From contig CANMQO010000003.1 of the NCBI GenBank assembly GCA_947500055.1, positions 1-64,000 on the forward strand: a DNA stretch of 64,000 bases. The letters run 5' to 3'. The position numbers and the translations under genes are program-made. How positions within the stretch are numbered: position 1 is the stretch's first letter; every line of letters starts with the position of its first letter. Origin of the DNA: an uncultured Paracoccaceae bacterium. Lineage in GTDB: Bacteria; Pseudomonadota; Alphaproteobacteria; Rhodobacterales; Rhodobacteraceae. The notes under the pieces are model-generated. The model saw nothing but the letters and a program-made list of their open reading frames with translations, made no database searches and was not told the DNA's origin. Of the stretch, positions 17,905-26,010 are shown piece by piece.

Positions 17905-18446
17905 CCCTGCGCCTGATCCTGATCCGGCACGCCAAATCCAGTTGGAGCGACCCTTTCGCTGATGATCACGCCCGGGTCCTGAACAAGCGGGGACAGGCAT
18001 CGGCCAAGGCTGTCGGTGCATGGATGGCCCAGAACGGATATCAACCCGATGTGGTGCTGTGTTCGGATGCGGCGCGGACGCGCGAAACCGCGTCGCTGAT
18101 CCTGCCGCAGTTGTCGCCGGTCCCTGAATTGAGCCTGTCGCAGATGCTCTATCACGCGGCACCTGACACAATCTTGGATCAGCTTCATCAGCAGAAAGAG
18201 AAGACCGTCGGCGTGATCGGTCATAATCCTGGGGTCGGAATGCTGGCCAATGCGCTGGCCAGATCAGCGCCGGATCACGATCGGTTTCGCGACTACCCGA
18301 CCTGCGCCACAACCGTTATCGATTTCGATGTCGGCCAATGGGCATCGGTCACGGAAGGTATGGGACTGGTGATCGATTTTGTTGTGCCGCGTGATCTGAG
18401 CAAGAATTCAGACTTTCACGGAAAGTCTGAAGGCAAATCCTCCTAG
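17901..18446 (+). CDS. Histidine phosphatase family protein (SixA-like)
   Basis: This is a small cytoplasmic phosphatase of the RHG/phosphoglycerate-mutase superfamily. The phosphate-binding histidine is His10 (LIRHAKSSW). The second histidine is in VIGHNPGVG. SixA-type enzymes remove phosphate from histidine phosphotransfer proteins or other substrates. The ATG at 17901 has GGAGG upstream and overlaps the previous stop. The track extends it wrongly by 32 codons. The last residues (SDFHGKSEGKSS) are encoded by a palindromic repeat (18407-18454), so the native tail may have been replaced. Confidence 0.85.
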   Translation: MTLRLILIRHAKSSWSDPFADDHARVLNKRGQASAKAVGAWMAQNGYQPDVVLCSDAARTRETASLILPQLSPVPELSLSQMLYHAAPDTILDQLHQQKEKTVGVIGHNPGVGMLANALARSAPDHDRFRDYPTCATTVIDFDVGQWASVTEGMGLVIDFVVPRDLSKNSDFHGKSEGKSS

Positions 18447-18479
18447 AGGATTTGAAGACAATTCTTGTGCCAAGAATTG
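18407..18479. repeat. Tandem three-hairpin repeat, copy 1
   Basis: Three perfect hairpins, each with a 3-base loop, follow one another four to five bases apart. A is TTCAGACTTTC-ACG-GAAAGTCTGAA (18407-18431). B is CAAATCCTC-CTA-GAGGATTTG (18434-18454). C is CAATTCTTG-TGC-CAAGAATTG (18459-18479). A and most of B lie inside the end of the phosphatase gene. A second, shortened copy is at 54597. The block also sits between convergent genes and may help end transcripts. Confidence 0.75.
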
Positions 18480-18515
18480 TTTGGCCCCGAATGTTATCCG
18501 GAGCCAAAACAGCGC

Positions 18516-19307
18516 TCAGTGCCCGAGAATCTGACTCAGGAACAATTGTGTCCGGTCCGATTGCGGGTTCAGGAAGAACTCTTCGGGTTCGTTCTGTTCC
18601 ACGATCTGACCCTGGTCCATAAAGATGACCCGGTTCGCCACCTGACGGGCAAAGCCCATCTCGTGGGTCACGCACAGCATGGTCATGCCTTCCTCAGCCA
18701 GTTCGATCATCGTATCCAGCACTTCCTTGATCATCTCCGGATCAAGCGCTGATGTCGGTTCATCAAACAGCATGATGCGCGGACGCATGCACAGCGACCG
18801 GGCAATCGCCACGCGCTGCTGCTGACCACCCGACAATTGGCCGGGATACTTATCGGCCTGTTCTGGGATCTTCACCTTTTCAAGGAAATGCATCGCCGTC
18901 TCTTCGGCTTCCTTCTTGGGGGTCTTGCGAACCCAGATCGGGGCTAGCGTGCAGTTCTCAAGGATTGTCAGATGCGGGAACAGGTTGAAATGCTGAAAGC
19001 ACATGCCAACCTCCGACCGGATCTTGTCGATATTCTTCAGATCCGAGGACAGGACGGTGCCGTCCACGGTGATCTTGCCCTGCTGGTGTTCTTCCAACGC
19101 GTTGATGCAGCGGATCAGTGTCGATTTGCCGGACCCCGAAGGGCCACAAATCACGATCCGTTCGCCGCGATAAACGCTCAGGTCAATATCGCGCAGAACA
19201 TGAAAGGACCCATACCATTTGTTCATATTCTCAATGGTAATCGCCAACTCATCCGAAACTTGCATCTTCGGTGCGTCAGAGGCTTTTGTCAGTGTTGCTT
19301 CGGCCAT
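18516..19307 (-). CDS. aapP: General L-amino acid ABC transporter ATPase
   Basis: This is the ATPase subunit that powers uptake of amino acids by the AapJQMP system. Walker A is GPSGSGKST, the signature [15 protein letters not shown], and Walker [15 protein letters not shown], followed by the switch histidine in CVTHEMGFA. Length is 263 residues. AGGAGG precedes the ATG. It is the last gene of the aapJ-Q-M-P operon, which runs on the minus strand. Polar amino acid family. Confidence 0.94.
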   Translation of the reverse strand: MAEATLTKASDAPKMQVSDELAITIENMNKWYGSFHVLRDIDLSVYRGERIVICGPSGSGKSTLIRCINALEEHQQGKITVDGTVLSSDLKNIDKIRSEVGMCFQHFNLFPHLTILENCTLAPIWVRKTPKKEAEETAMHFLEKVKIPEQADKYPGQLSGGQQQRVAIARSLCMRPRIMLFDEPTSALDPEMIKEVLDTMIELAEEGMTMLCVTHEMGFARQVANRVIFMDQGQIVEQNEPEEFFLNPQSDRTQLFLSQILGH

Positions 19308-19319
19308 GATATCAGCCTC

Positions 19320-20618
19320 CTATCGGTGGTCGGTTGCGAGCCTGCGCTCCAACCATTGTGAATATTGTGAGATGCCGTAGCAGACGACAAAGAACAGGAC
19401 GGATGCTGCCATGAACAGTTCCCAATAGACGCCGTTCCAATCGGTCGACGACAGGATGGGTCCGCGGATCATGCCGACCAGATCGAACATCGAAATGACC
19501 GAAACCAGCGTCGTATCCTTGAACAGGCCAACGGCCACATTGACGATACCCGGGATCGAAATCTTGAGCGCCTGCGGCAGGATGATCAGCCGCATGGCCT
19601 GCGCATAATCCAGACCAAGACTGTCCGCCGCCTCATATTGCCCCTTGGGCAGGGCAGCAAGTCCGCCCCGGATCACCTCAGCAATATAGGCTGCCGAGAA
19701 CATGGTGATCATGATGATCACACGCAGAATCAGGTCGAATGACGTGCCCGGTGGCAGGAAGTAAGCCAGAACCACATTTGCCACGAAAAGCAAGGTGATC
19801 AGTGGCACGCCCCGAATGAACTCAATGAAGACCACACAGATCCATTTGATGATTGGCATGTCCGACTGACGGCCCAGCGCCAACACAATGCCAATAGGCA
19901 GCGACAAGGAGACACAGACAACGCCCAGGATCATGTTGAGCATGAAGCCACCCATATCACGCGACTGCACAGCCTCGAGGAACGGCTCTGCGGGTGCGAT
20001 GGCATCGGTAATATAGCCGCCGATAAACCAGGTGATCAGCGCGGCAACGACCCCGCCAAAGAAGCCCATTGCAAAGCTTTGCTTCACAAACCGCGCATAG
20101 ACGATATAGCCGACAATCAGACCCACCAGCGCAAATAGCGGTGTAAAGATCGTCCCCCCCCAGATCAGCCAGAAGGCCAAAAAGGGATAGATTCCGGTGA
20201 AGATCAGCAACTTGCGCGGCAGATCAAAGAACATCACCGGCGCTGCGGCCACGAAGAGTAGGATAAAAGCCAGGCCGGGGCGCCAGTAATGTTCTGGCGG
20301 GTAGCTAAACCCGAACAAAAGCTGGTTCCACCGGTCCGACAGGACCGAAAAACACGCGCCGGTCGCCCCATCCAGCACGGTCCGGCATTCCGCCAGCGAA
20401 GCCGTGTTCCAGATGCCATTTGCAATCCACGGGAAAACAAAGGTCACGACCTGATAGATCACATAGATCGAAACCAGCGTCAGAATGCTGTTTGGAATGC
20501 TCGAAAACAGGTTCTCGCGCATCCATTTGACGACGCCTGCCTCACTGGCAGGTGGCGGCAATTCGGGCAGTGTTTCGGTGCGAACGTAAGCGGCAGAGTG
20601 TGCATGCATATCTGACAT
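19320..20618 (-). CDS. aapM: General L-amino acid ABC transporter permease AapM
   Basis: This is one of two large inner-membrane permeases of the amino acid importer. It has an extended N-terminal cytoplasmic part and about eight hydrophobic segments. The binding-protein-dependent transport domain lies in the C-terminal half (SLSLPIGIVLALGRQS, then the EAA loop EAADSLGLDYAQAMRLIILPQ). At 432 residues it is longer than ordinary HisM-type permeases, as is typical of AapM. GGAGCG precedes the ATG. It begins one base after the aapQ stop. Confidence 0.93.
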   Translation of the reverse strand: MSDMHAHSAAYVRTETLPELPPPASEAGVVKWMRENLFSSIPNSILTLVSIYVIYQVVTFVFPWIANGIWNTASLAECRTVLDGATGACFSVLSDRWNQLLFGFSYPPEHYWRPGLAFILLFVAAAPVMFFDLPRKLLIFTGIYPFLAFWLIWGGTIFTPLFALVGLIVGYIVYARFVKQSFAMGFFGGVVAALITWFIGGYITDAIAPAEPFLEAVQSRDMGGFMLNMILGVVCVSLSLPIGIVLALGRQSDMPIIKWICVVFIEFIRGVPLITLLFVANVVLAYFLPPGTSFDLILRVIIMITMFSAAYIAEVIRGGLAALPKGQYEAADSLGLDYAQAMRLIILPQALKISIPGIVNVAVGLFKDTTLVSVISMFDLVGMIRGPILSSTDWNGVYWELFMAASVLFFVVCYGISQYSQWLERRLATDHR

Positions 20619-20619
20619 A

Positions 20620-21834
20620 TCAGCGCTCCTTCAGCTTAACAGAGTTGTTGTAAACATTCATCACTGCCGAAATCAGAAGGGAAATCGTCAGATAGAACAG
20701 CATCAGCAGCAGAACTGCCTCGATCGCGCGACCGGTCTGGTTCAGCGTGATCCCCCCCAGCGTCGCGGTCACATCCATGTAACCAACGGCAATGGCAAGC
20801 GAACTGTTCTTGGTGATGTTCAGATATTGCGAAATCAGCGGCGGGATGATGACCCGTAACGCCTGCGGCAGGATCACAAGGTTCATGATGCGTCCCGGCC
20901 GCAAACCCAGCGATGCCGCAGCCTCTGTCTGGCCCTTGGATATCGCCTGAATGCCGGCACGGACATTTTCCGCGATAAAGGCGCCGGTGTAGATCGCCAG
21001 TGCGAACCACAAGGCAATGAGCGAACCGCGCAGCTGGATACCATCCTTGAAGTTGAACCCCTGCAAGGACGGGTATTCCAGCGTGATCGGACGGCCCAAA
21101 ATGAAATAGAAGAGCAGCACAGGCACAAAGAACATCGCGACGGTTGGCCAGAATGTCGGCAAGAGCTGACCCGTGGCATAAAGCTTTTTCGTGGCGTAGC
21201 GACGATAGGCGAAAATCCCGATAACAGACAGGATAAAGACAGCAACGACGATCCAGCCACCGCTGTCAAAGACAGGCTTGGGGATGTAAACCCCCCGGTT
21301 GGTAAAGGCGAACGCATCAAACAGCATGCTTGATGACGGATCATCCCCCCGAAACGCCCTTGGCGACGGCATGCTGACAGTCATGATGGAGAAGATGATG
21401 ATGATCCAGATCAGGACGGGAACGTTGCGGAACATCTCCACATAAATCGCCATCAGCTTTGAGACGACCCAGTTGTTGGACAAGCGCAAAACACCGGCGA
21501 TCACACCAAAGATGGTAGCCGTGACACAAGCCAGGAAGGCAACGATCAGCGTATTGATGATCCCGACCGTAGACGCCCGCAGATGCGACGACTGGCTGTC
21601 ATATTCGATGGGGCGCTGGTTGATATCATACCCGGCAGGATCACCCAGGAAATCGAATGAGATATTCAACCCGGCAGCAGTAAGGTTGCGGACAAGGTTC
21701 ATGCCAAGATAGGCCATGAAGCCGATCAACGCCACGAGCGCGATGAACTGGAATGTATAAGACCGGTAGCGCGTGTCGTTGATAAGCATCGACAGGCGGA
21801 AGGACCCCTGTGGCGGGTCTGTAATCGACGTCAT
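20620..21834 (-). CDS. aapQ: General L-amino acid ABC transporter permease AapQ
   Basis: This is the second permease of the same importer, 404 residues. It shows about eight membrane segments and the EAA loop (TEAAASLGLRPGRIMNLVILPQAL). The large insert between the first and later helices, with NRGVYIPKPV, is typical of AapQ and absent from HisQ. It pairs with AapM to form the channel. It is separated from aapJ by 126 bases that hold a strong hairpin. Confidence 0.93.
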   Translation of the reverse strand: MTSITDPPQGSFRLSMLINDTRYRSYTFQFIALVALIGFMAYLGMNLVRNLTAAGLNISFDFLGDPAGYDINQRPIEYDSQSSHLRASTVGIINTLIVAFLACVTATIFGVIAGVLRLSNNWVVSKLMAIYVEMFRNVPVLIWIIIIFSIMTVSMPSPRAFRGDDPSSSMLFDAFAFTNRGVYIPKPVFDSGGWIVVAVFILSVIGIFAYRRYATKKLYATGQLLPTFWPTVAMFFVPVLLFYFILGRPITLEYPSLQGFNFKDGIQLRGSLIALWFALAIYTGAFIAENVRAGIQAISKGQTEAAASLGLRPGRIMNLVILPQALRVIIPPLISQYLNITKNSSLAIAVGYMDVTATLGGITLNQTGRAIEAVLLLMLFYLTISLLISAVMNVYNNSVKLKER

Positions 21835-21914
21835 AAATTTTTCCCCGTTGACTCGGTGTCACTTGTTACGGCCGCTTTGCGCGGCTCTATGCACCGATTT
21901 TCTGGTCGTCTTTG

Positions 21915-21946
21915 TCAAAGGGCGCGGTGTGTACCGCGCCCTTTGA
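21915..21946 (-). promoter_or_regulatory. Intergenic hairpin between aapJ and aapQ
   Basis: A perfect 14-base stem (TCAAAGGGCGCGGT and its complement) with a 4-base loop follows the aapJ stop by 14 bases. On the minus strand there is no T-run, so it is not a standard terminator. Such hairpins behind binding-protein genes commonly stabilise the upstream mRNA and cut read-through, giving excess binding protein. That role is inferred. Confidence 0.65.
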
Positions 21947-21960
21947 TCGTTCAGGTTTCC

Positions 21961-22980
21961 TTAACGGAAAGGTGGAGAGTAGATCAGACCACCTTCGGTC
22001 CACTGCGCGTTCAGACCGCGCGCCAGGCCAATGGGGGTGTTCTCACCAATGTTCTTCTCGAACAGCTCGCCATAGTTGCCACCGGCAGCAATCGCGTTCT
22101 TCGCCCAATCTGCTTCCAGACCCAGCATCGCGCCCAATTCACCCTCGGTGCCCAGCAGGCGGTTCACTTCAGGGTTGTCTGTTGGTGCTGCTGACAGGTC
22201 AGAAACATTTGCAGATGTAACACCCAGCTCTTCGGCTGTGATCAGCGCATTCAGTGTCCAACGAACCACATCGCCCCAGTCGTTGTCGCCGTGGCGGACA
22301 AGCGGACCAAGTGGCTCTTTCGAGATGATTTCAGGCAGCAGAACGTGGTCGCCTGGGTTTTCGAAAGCGGCACGTGTTGATGCCAAGCCGGATGCGTCAG
22401 TTGTGTAAACATCGCAAGCACCCGCAAGATACTGCTGCTGGCCTTCCGCGTTGGTTTCAATCGGCACAGGATCGTAAGAGATGTTGTTGGACCGGAAGAA
22501 GTCGGCCAGGTTCAGCTCTGTGGTTGTACCGGTCTGAATGCAGACGGTCGCGCCGTCCAGATCCTTGGCAGAAGAAACGCCCAGATCCTTGGGGACCAGG
22601 AAGCCTTGGCCGTCATAGTAGTTGACGCCAGTGAATTCGAACTTCAGGTCAACGTCACGGCTGAATGTCCAGGTTGTGTTCCGTGCAAGCATGTCGATTT
22701 CGCCGGACGCAAGCGCTGTAAAGCGTGTCTTGCCGGTTGTTGGCACGAACTCAACTGCTGTTGGATCGCCAAAAATGGCCGCTGCAACAGCGCGGCAAAC
22801 GCCAACATCAAATCCGTCCCAAACACCGTTCGCATCAGGCGATGCGAAACCAACCAAGCCGGTGGTCACGCCGCAGTTCAGCGAGCCGCGAGCCTTGACA
22901 TCATCTAGCGTTGCCGCCGAAGCCATGCCGGCAGCAAGACCAGCAACAGTCAGCGCGCCGAATAATACGGTTTTTTTCAT
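21961..22980 (-). CDS. aapJ: General L-amino acid ABC transporter substrate-binding protein
   Basis: This is the periplasmic receptor for a broad range of L-amino acids. The signal peptide (MKKTVLFGALTVAGLAAGMASA) is followed by a SBP_bac_3 domain. Typical stretches are GFDVGVCRAVAAAIFGD, VPTTGKTRFTALASGEIDM and GPLVRHGDNDWGD. Length is 339 residues. AGGAAGAGG precedes the ATG. It is the first gene of the aap operon, so the promoter must lie in 22981-23197. I could not settle on exact -35 and -10 boxes there. Confidence 0.95.
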   Translation of the reverse strand: MKKTVLFGALTVAGLAAGMASAATLDDVKARGSLNCGVTTGLVGFASPDANGVWDGFDVGVCRAVAAAIFGDPTAVEFVPTTGKTRFTALASGEIDMLARNTTWTFSRDVDLKFEFTGVNYYDGQGFLVPKDLGVSSAKDLDGATVCIQTGTTTELNLADFFRSNNISYDPVPIETNAEGQQQYLAGACDVYTTDASGLASTRAAFENPGDHVLLPEIISKEPLGPLVRHGDNDWGDVVRWTLNALITAEELGVTSANVSDLSAAPTDNPEVNRLLGTEGELGAMLGLEADWAKNAIAAGGNYGELFEKNIGENTPIGLARGLNAQWTEGGLIYSPPFR

Positions 22981-23197
22981 TTTTACCTCTTCCTGAGTTA
23001 CTGCCCCAACATGAGGCAGTCATTTTTTTGTCCCGTCCGATAAGACAGTCATGAATTTTGAGCATTGTCCCAGCTCAATGGTGCAAGAGTTTCGGCATTC
23101 TACAAGTGAGGTCAAGGGCAGCAGGGGCAAATCTCAATGTAATTGACGCAAAATCAGGCAGTTTTTTTTCTGAATGTCTGGAAACGCACTGTTTCCA

Positions 23198-23908
23198 TTA
23201 TGGTCGCGAAAGTTGATAGAAGCGCGCAGCATCAAAAAAGGCCGCGCGCTTGGTCGCTTCGGTTGCAGCGGCCTCTTCATCCTCGCCCCATTCGGCGATC
23301 TGCCAATGCTCATCAATGCGTGAAAGCAGCCAGGCATCATCAACCGAAATCGCGTCTCGCGTCACCGCCAAAGCAAGAACCAGCGACCCCGAAAGGCTGA
23401 TCAGGTCATGGGCCGCAGCCAGTGCAAAATCATCAAATACAGCAAGCTCTGCCTCCAGCTTTGAAAGGGCGTCCCTTGTCTGCGGTACATGCATGACGCC
23501 CTGCCCCACGAATAGCCGGGCACCCAGCGTGTTGGCCGCCCAATCCAGCATCGGGTCCCAGTTCTGCGTTTGCTTCTTGATCAACCCTTCCGGACCGACC
23601 GCGCGATAGCACAGCAGATCGCTATCACCATATTCCGCCAGCAACGCCACAACCTCGGACCGCTGCGTGCGGACCTTGTCAATTGCCGCATTGGCACCGC
23701 GCGTGACAGGCATCGTGCCGGGGTCAAGCACGTCATCCTGCGCATCCCATTCCATCGCGATCGCCTCGGCCATGGCCAGCGTCGGCACGATCAGGTCTGC
23801 CTTTGCCGGTGTCTTGACGCTACGCGCGTCCAGTAGAACCGTGAAACCGCCCTCACAGGCCTCTGCCTTGGCCAATTTCCAGAACCGTTTTGGTTTCCAA
23901 TCACTCAT
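23198..23908 (-). CDS. ATP12 family chaperone protein
   Basis: This relative of the mitochondrial F1-ATPase assembly factor ATP12 is common in alphaproteobacteria. It likely helps the alpha subunit fold during ATP synthase assembly. Family features are RFWKLAKAEACEGGFTVLLDARSVKTPAKADL at the N-terminus, AMEWDAQDD, and a C-terminal helical region with AWLLSRIDEHWQIAEWGED. Length is 236 residues. It overlaps the HAD gene upstream by eight bases and is the last of a five-gene minus-strand run starting at rarA. Confidence 0.9.
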   Translation of the reverse strand: MSDWKPKRFWKLAKAEACEGGFTVLLDARSVKTPAKADLIVPTLAMAEAIAMEWDAQDDVLDPGTMPVTRGANAAIDKVRTQRSEVVALLAEYGDSDLLCYRAVGPEGLIKKQTQNWDPMLDWAANTLGARLFVGQGVMHVPQTRDALSKLEAELAVFDDFALAAAHDLISLSGSLVLALAVTRDAISVDDAWLLSRIDEHWQIAEWGEDEEAAATEATKRAAFFDAARFYQLSRP

Positions 23909-24575
23909 CTTTCGTTCCTAACAGGCGATCCAGCGCATCAGGCAGTGCGGCAAAGTCTTCGATCAACAGATCCGGCATCAGGTAAGCCGCAGGGTGATAG
24001 CCCCAACTCACCCCGATCTTTTTGACGCCAGCCGCGCGGGCCATATCCATGTCAAAGGTGGTATCCCCCAGCATCACCGCATTCTGCGGGGCAACGCCGG
24101 TTTCATTCAATGCGGTCAGGATCATCGAGGGGTGCGGCTTGGAGGGGTGAAAATCAGCAACCTGCTCGCTATGAAAGAGGCCGGTCAATCCATGGCGCTC
24201 CAGCACCTTGTCCAATCCACGACGGGATTTGCCCGTGGCGACCGCCAGCAGGGTTTCATCCTGTCCGGCCAGCAAATCCAGCGCCTCACGCGCTCCCGGG
24301 AATAACGGCCCCATCTCCTGGCCGTCTGACCGCAGGCTGACAAAACTGTCCTTATAGGCTTCCACCAGACGATTCCGCTGCGCGTGATCCGCGTCCGGGC
24401 ATAATTGGGCAAAGGCCTCTGTCAATGAAAGCCCGACGATCGACAACACATTGTCACGTTCGGGCATGGGCAGCCCTTCGGCAGCAAAGGCCATTGTCAT
24501 AGAGGCGACGATCTCCGACTGGCTATCCACCAGCGTGCCGTCCACATCGAATATCACAAGGCGCAAATCAGGCAT
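23901..24575 (-). CDS. HAD family hydrolase (phosphoglycolate phosphatase-like)
   Basis: This is a small-molecule phosphatase of the haloacid dehalogenase superfamily. Motif I is FDVDGTLVDSQ, motif II LAVATGKSRRG, the lysine region HPSKPHPS, and motif III MLGDTTFDMDMARAAG. Helical cap type, 225 residues. I start at the ATG at 24575 (MPDLRLVIF). The ORF track adds 17 residues with no family match. The start overlaps the end of the pseudouridine synthase gene, implying coupling. Phosphoglycolate is a guess at the substrate. Confidence 0.88.
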   Translation of the reverse strand: MPDLRLVIFDVDGTLVDSQSEIVASMTMAFAAEGLPMPERDNVLSIVGLSLTEAFAQLCPDADHAQRNRLVEAYKDSFVSLRSDGQEMGPLFPGAREALDLLAGQDETLLAVATGKSRRGLDKVLERHGLTGLFHSEQVADFHPSKPHPSMILTALNETGVAPQNAVMLGDTTFDMDMARAAGVKKIGVSWGYHPAAYLMPDLLIEDFAALPDALDRLLGTKDE

Positions 24576-25623
24576 CGGGCATATTGAACGGGTCAACAGG
24601 GGCATGTTCGACCACCCAACCCACAAAATCCCACGTGTGCTGCATATGATCCGGCAGCGGTGCCGTCAGATGCAAGGTCGCCTTGGTTACCGGATGCTCA
24701 ATCGTCAGGCTGCGGGCATGCAGATGCATCTTGCGGCCAATCTCTGACCCCATGCCAGCACCCCAACCATCGCCAAGGTTCTCCTGCCCCGACCCACCGT
24801 ATTTGCCGTCACCTACAATCGGATGACCAATCTCGGCCATATGAGCGCGCAGCTGATGGGTCCGGCCTGTGATCGGGACCAGCGCACACCATGCGGCGCG
24901 GCTGGCCAGGGTATCCATCACCGCGTAATCGCTGGTGGCACGTTTCGCGCCTTCGGTGCTGTCCACATCACGCGGATGCACGCAGCGCATTTTTTCATTC
25001 TCGCCACCGCGGCCATGGCCCGGGGCCTTGACCAACCCATATTTGATCGTGCCTGCGCGGGGATGCGGAACACCGGCAACGGCGGCCCAATAAATCTTGC
25101 GCGTCTCGCGGTGTTTGAGGTTCTCGGTCAATTGCTTGGCCATCATCCGGGTCCGGGCGAGCAGCAGGACACCGGACGTATCCTTATCCAGCCGATGCAC
25201 CAGACGCGGCTTTTCATCATAACCAAAGGTCAGCGCCTCAGCCATGCCATCGACATGACGAGTGGTCTTGGACCCGCCTTGGGTCGCGAGACCCGCAGGC
25301 TTGTTGATCGCGATGATATGGTCATCCTTATAGATCACACAGGACTGGATCAGCTTCGCATCCGCCTTGGTGACGCCATGCTTGGCCAAGGCGCGGGCCG
25401 CCTCCGCCTCTTCCTCACTCGGCAGCGGCGGAATGCGGACCTTCTGACCCACGTCCAGCCGCGTATTCGGCTTCACCCGGCCACCATCGACCCGCAACTC
25501 ACCCTTGCGGCACATCTTTTCGATGCGGCCCTGGGTCAGATGCGGGAACAAGCGGCGCAGATAACGATCCACCCGCTGGTCGCCGTCATCAGGGCCAATC
25601 ACCCGTGTCTGCACACCGCTCAT
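24568..25623 (-). CDS. RluA-family 23S rRNA pseudouridine synthase (RluC/D-like)
   Basis: This enzyme converts selected uridines in 23S rRNA to pseudouridine. An S4 RNA-binding domain occupies residues about 15-65 (RVDRYLRRLFPHLTQGRIEKMCRKG). The catalytic domain carries Asp146 in HRLDKDTSGVLLLAR. The C-terminal motifs include TGRTHQLRAHMAEIGHPIVGD. I start at the ATG at 25623, which overlaps the crcB stop (ATGA). The longer track ORF contains 62 extra residues. Whether it acts at RluC or RluD sites cannot be told. Confidence 0.92.
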   Translation of the reverse strand: MSGVQTRVIGPDDGDQRVDRYLRRLFPHLTQGRIEKMCRKGELRVDGGRVKPNTRLDVGQKVRIPPLPSEEEAEAARALAKHGVTKADAKLIQSCVIYKDDHIIAINKPAGLATQGGSKTTRHVDGMAEALTFGYDEKPRLVHRLDKDTSGVLLLARTRMMAKQLTENLKHRETRKIYWAAVAGVPHPRAGTIKYGLVKAPGHGRGGENEKMRCVHPRDVDSTEGAKRATSDYAVMDTLASRAAWCALVPITGRTHQLRAHMAEIGHPIVGDGKYGGSGQENLGDGWGAGMGSEIGRKMHLHARSLTIEHPVTKATLHLTAPLPDHMQHTWDFVGWVVEHAPVDPFNMPDA

Positions 25624-25979
25624 ACCGTCATCCCCCGGGCCAGCCACAGGCCAAAACCACACGCCAAAACCGACAAAACCAATGATGCGATCACATAGCT
25701 CCCGGCAACCATGACCCGGCCATCCTCGACCAATCGCAAGGCATCCAGCGTGAATGCAGAAAAGGTGGTGAAACCGCCCAACACGCCGGTCATCAAGAAC
25801 GGCAACCAATGCTGCAAGCCTTTGTCGGCCAGATGGACCCAGACCAGTCCGATGGCGAAGGACCCGATCACATTGACCGCCAGCGTGCCTAGCGGGAACA
25901 CAACCATCAGGCCTACGAGGTATCGCAGGACAGAGCCGATTGCGCCGCCAAGGGCAACAGAGATCACAGGTGTTATCAT
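25620..25979 (-). CDS. crcB: Fluoride efflux channel CrcB/FluC
   Basis: This is a small dual-topology inner-membrane channel that exports fluoride. The 119-residue protein has four hydrophobic segments and the family motifs GGAIGSVLRY near the start and GGFTTFSAFTLDAL in the third helix. The ATG at 25979 was chosen. The track adds 25 residues without family support. The ribosome site is weak. It is coupled to the pseudouridine synthase gene. No fluoride riboswitch was noticed upstream. Confidence 0.93.
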   Translation of the reverse strand: MITPVISVALGGAIGSVLRYLVGLMVVFPLGTLAVNVIGSFAIGLVWVHLADKGLQHWLPFLMTGVLGGFTTFSAFTLDALRLVEDGRVMVAGSYVIASLVLSVLACGFGLWLARGMTV

Positions 25980-26010
25980 GCGCGTCCCATCGCCCGCCCG
26001 CAGGCGAATG

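Noticed and set aside
22981-23197. Specific promoter for the aap operon
   Set aside because: TTGACC and TTGCAC are present, but neither has a convincing -10 box at 16-18 bases.
25980-26010. Fluoride riboswitch before crcB
   Set aside because: The gap to rarA is only 31 bases and shows no fold. crcB is expressed from an operon.
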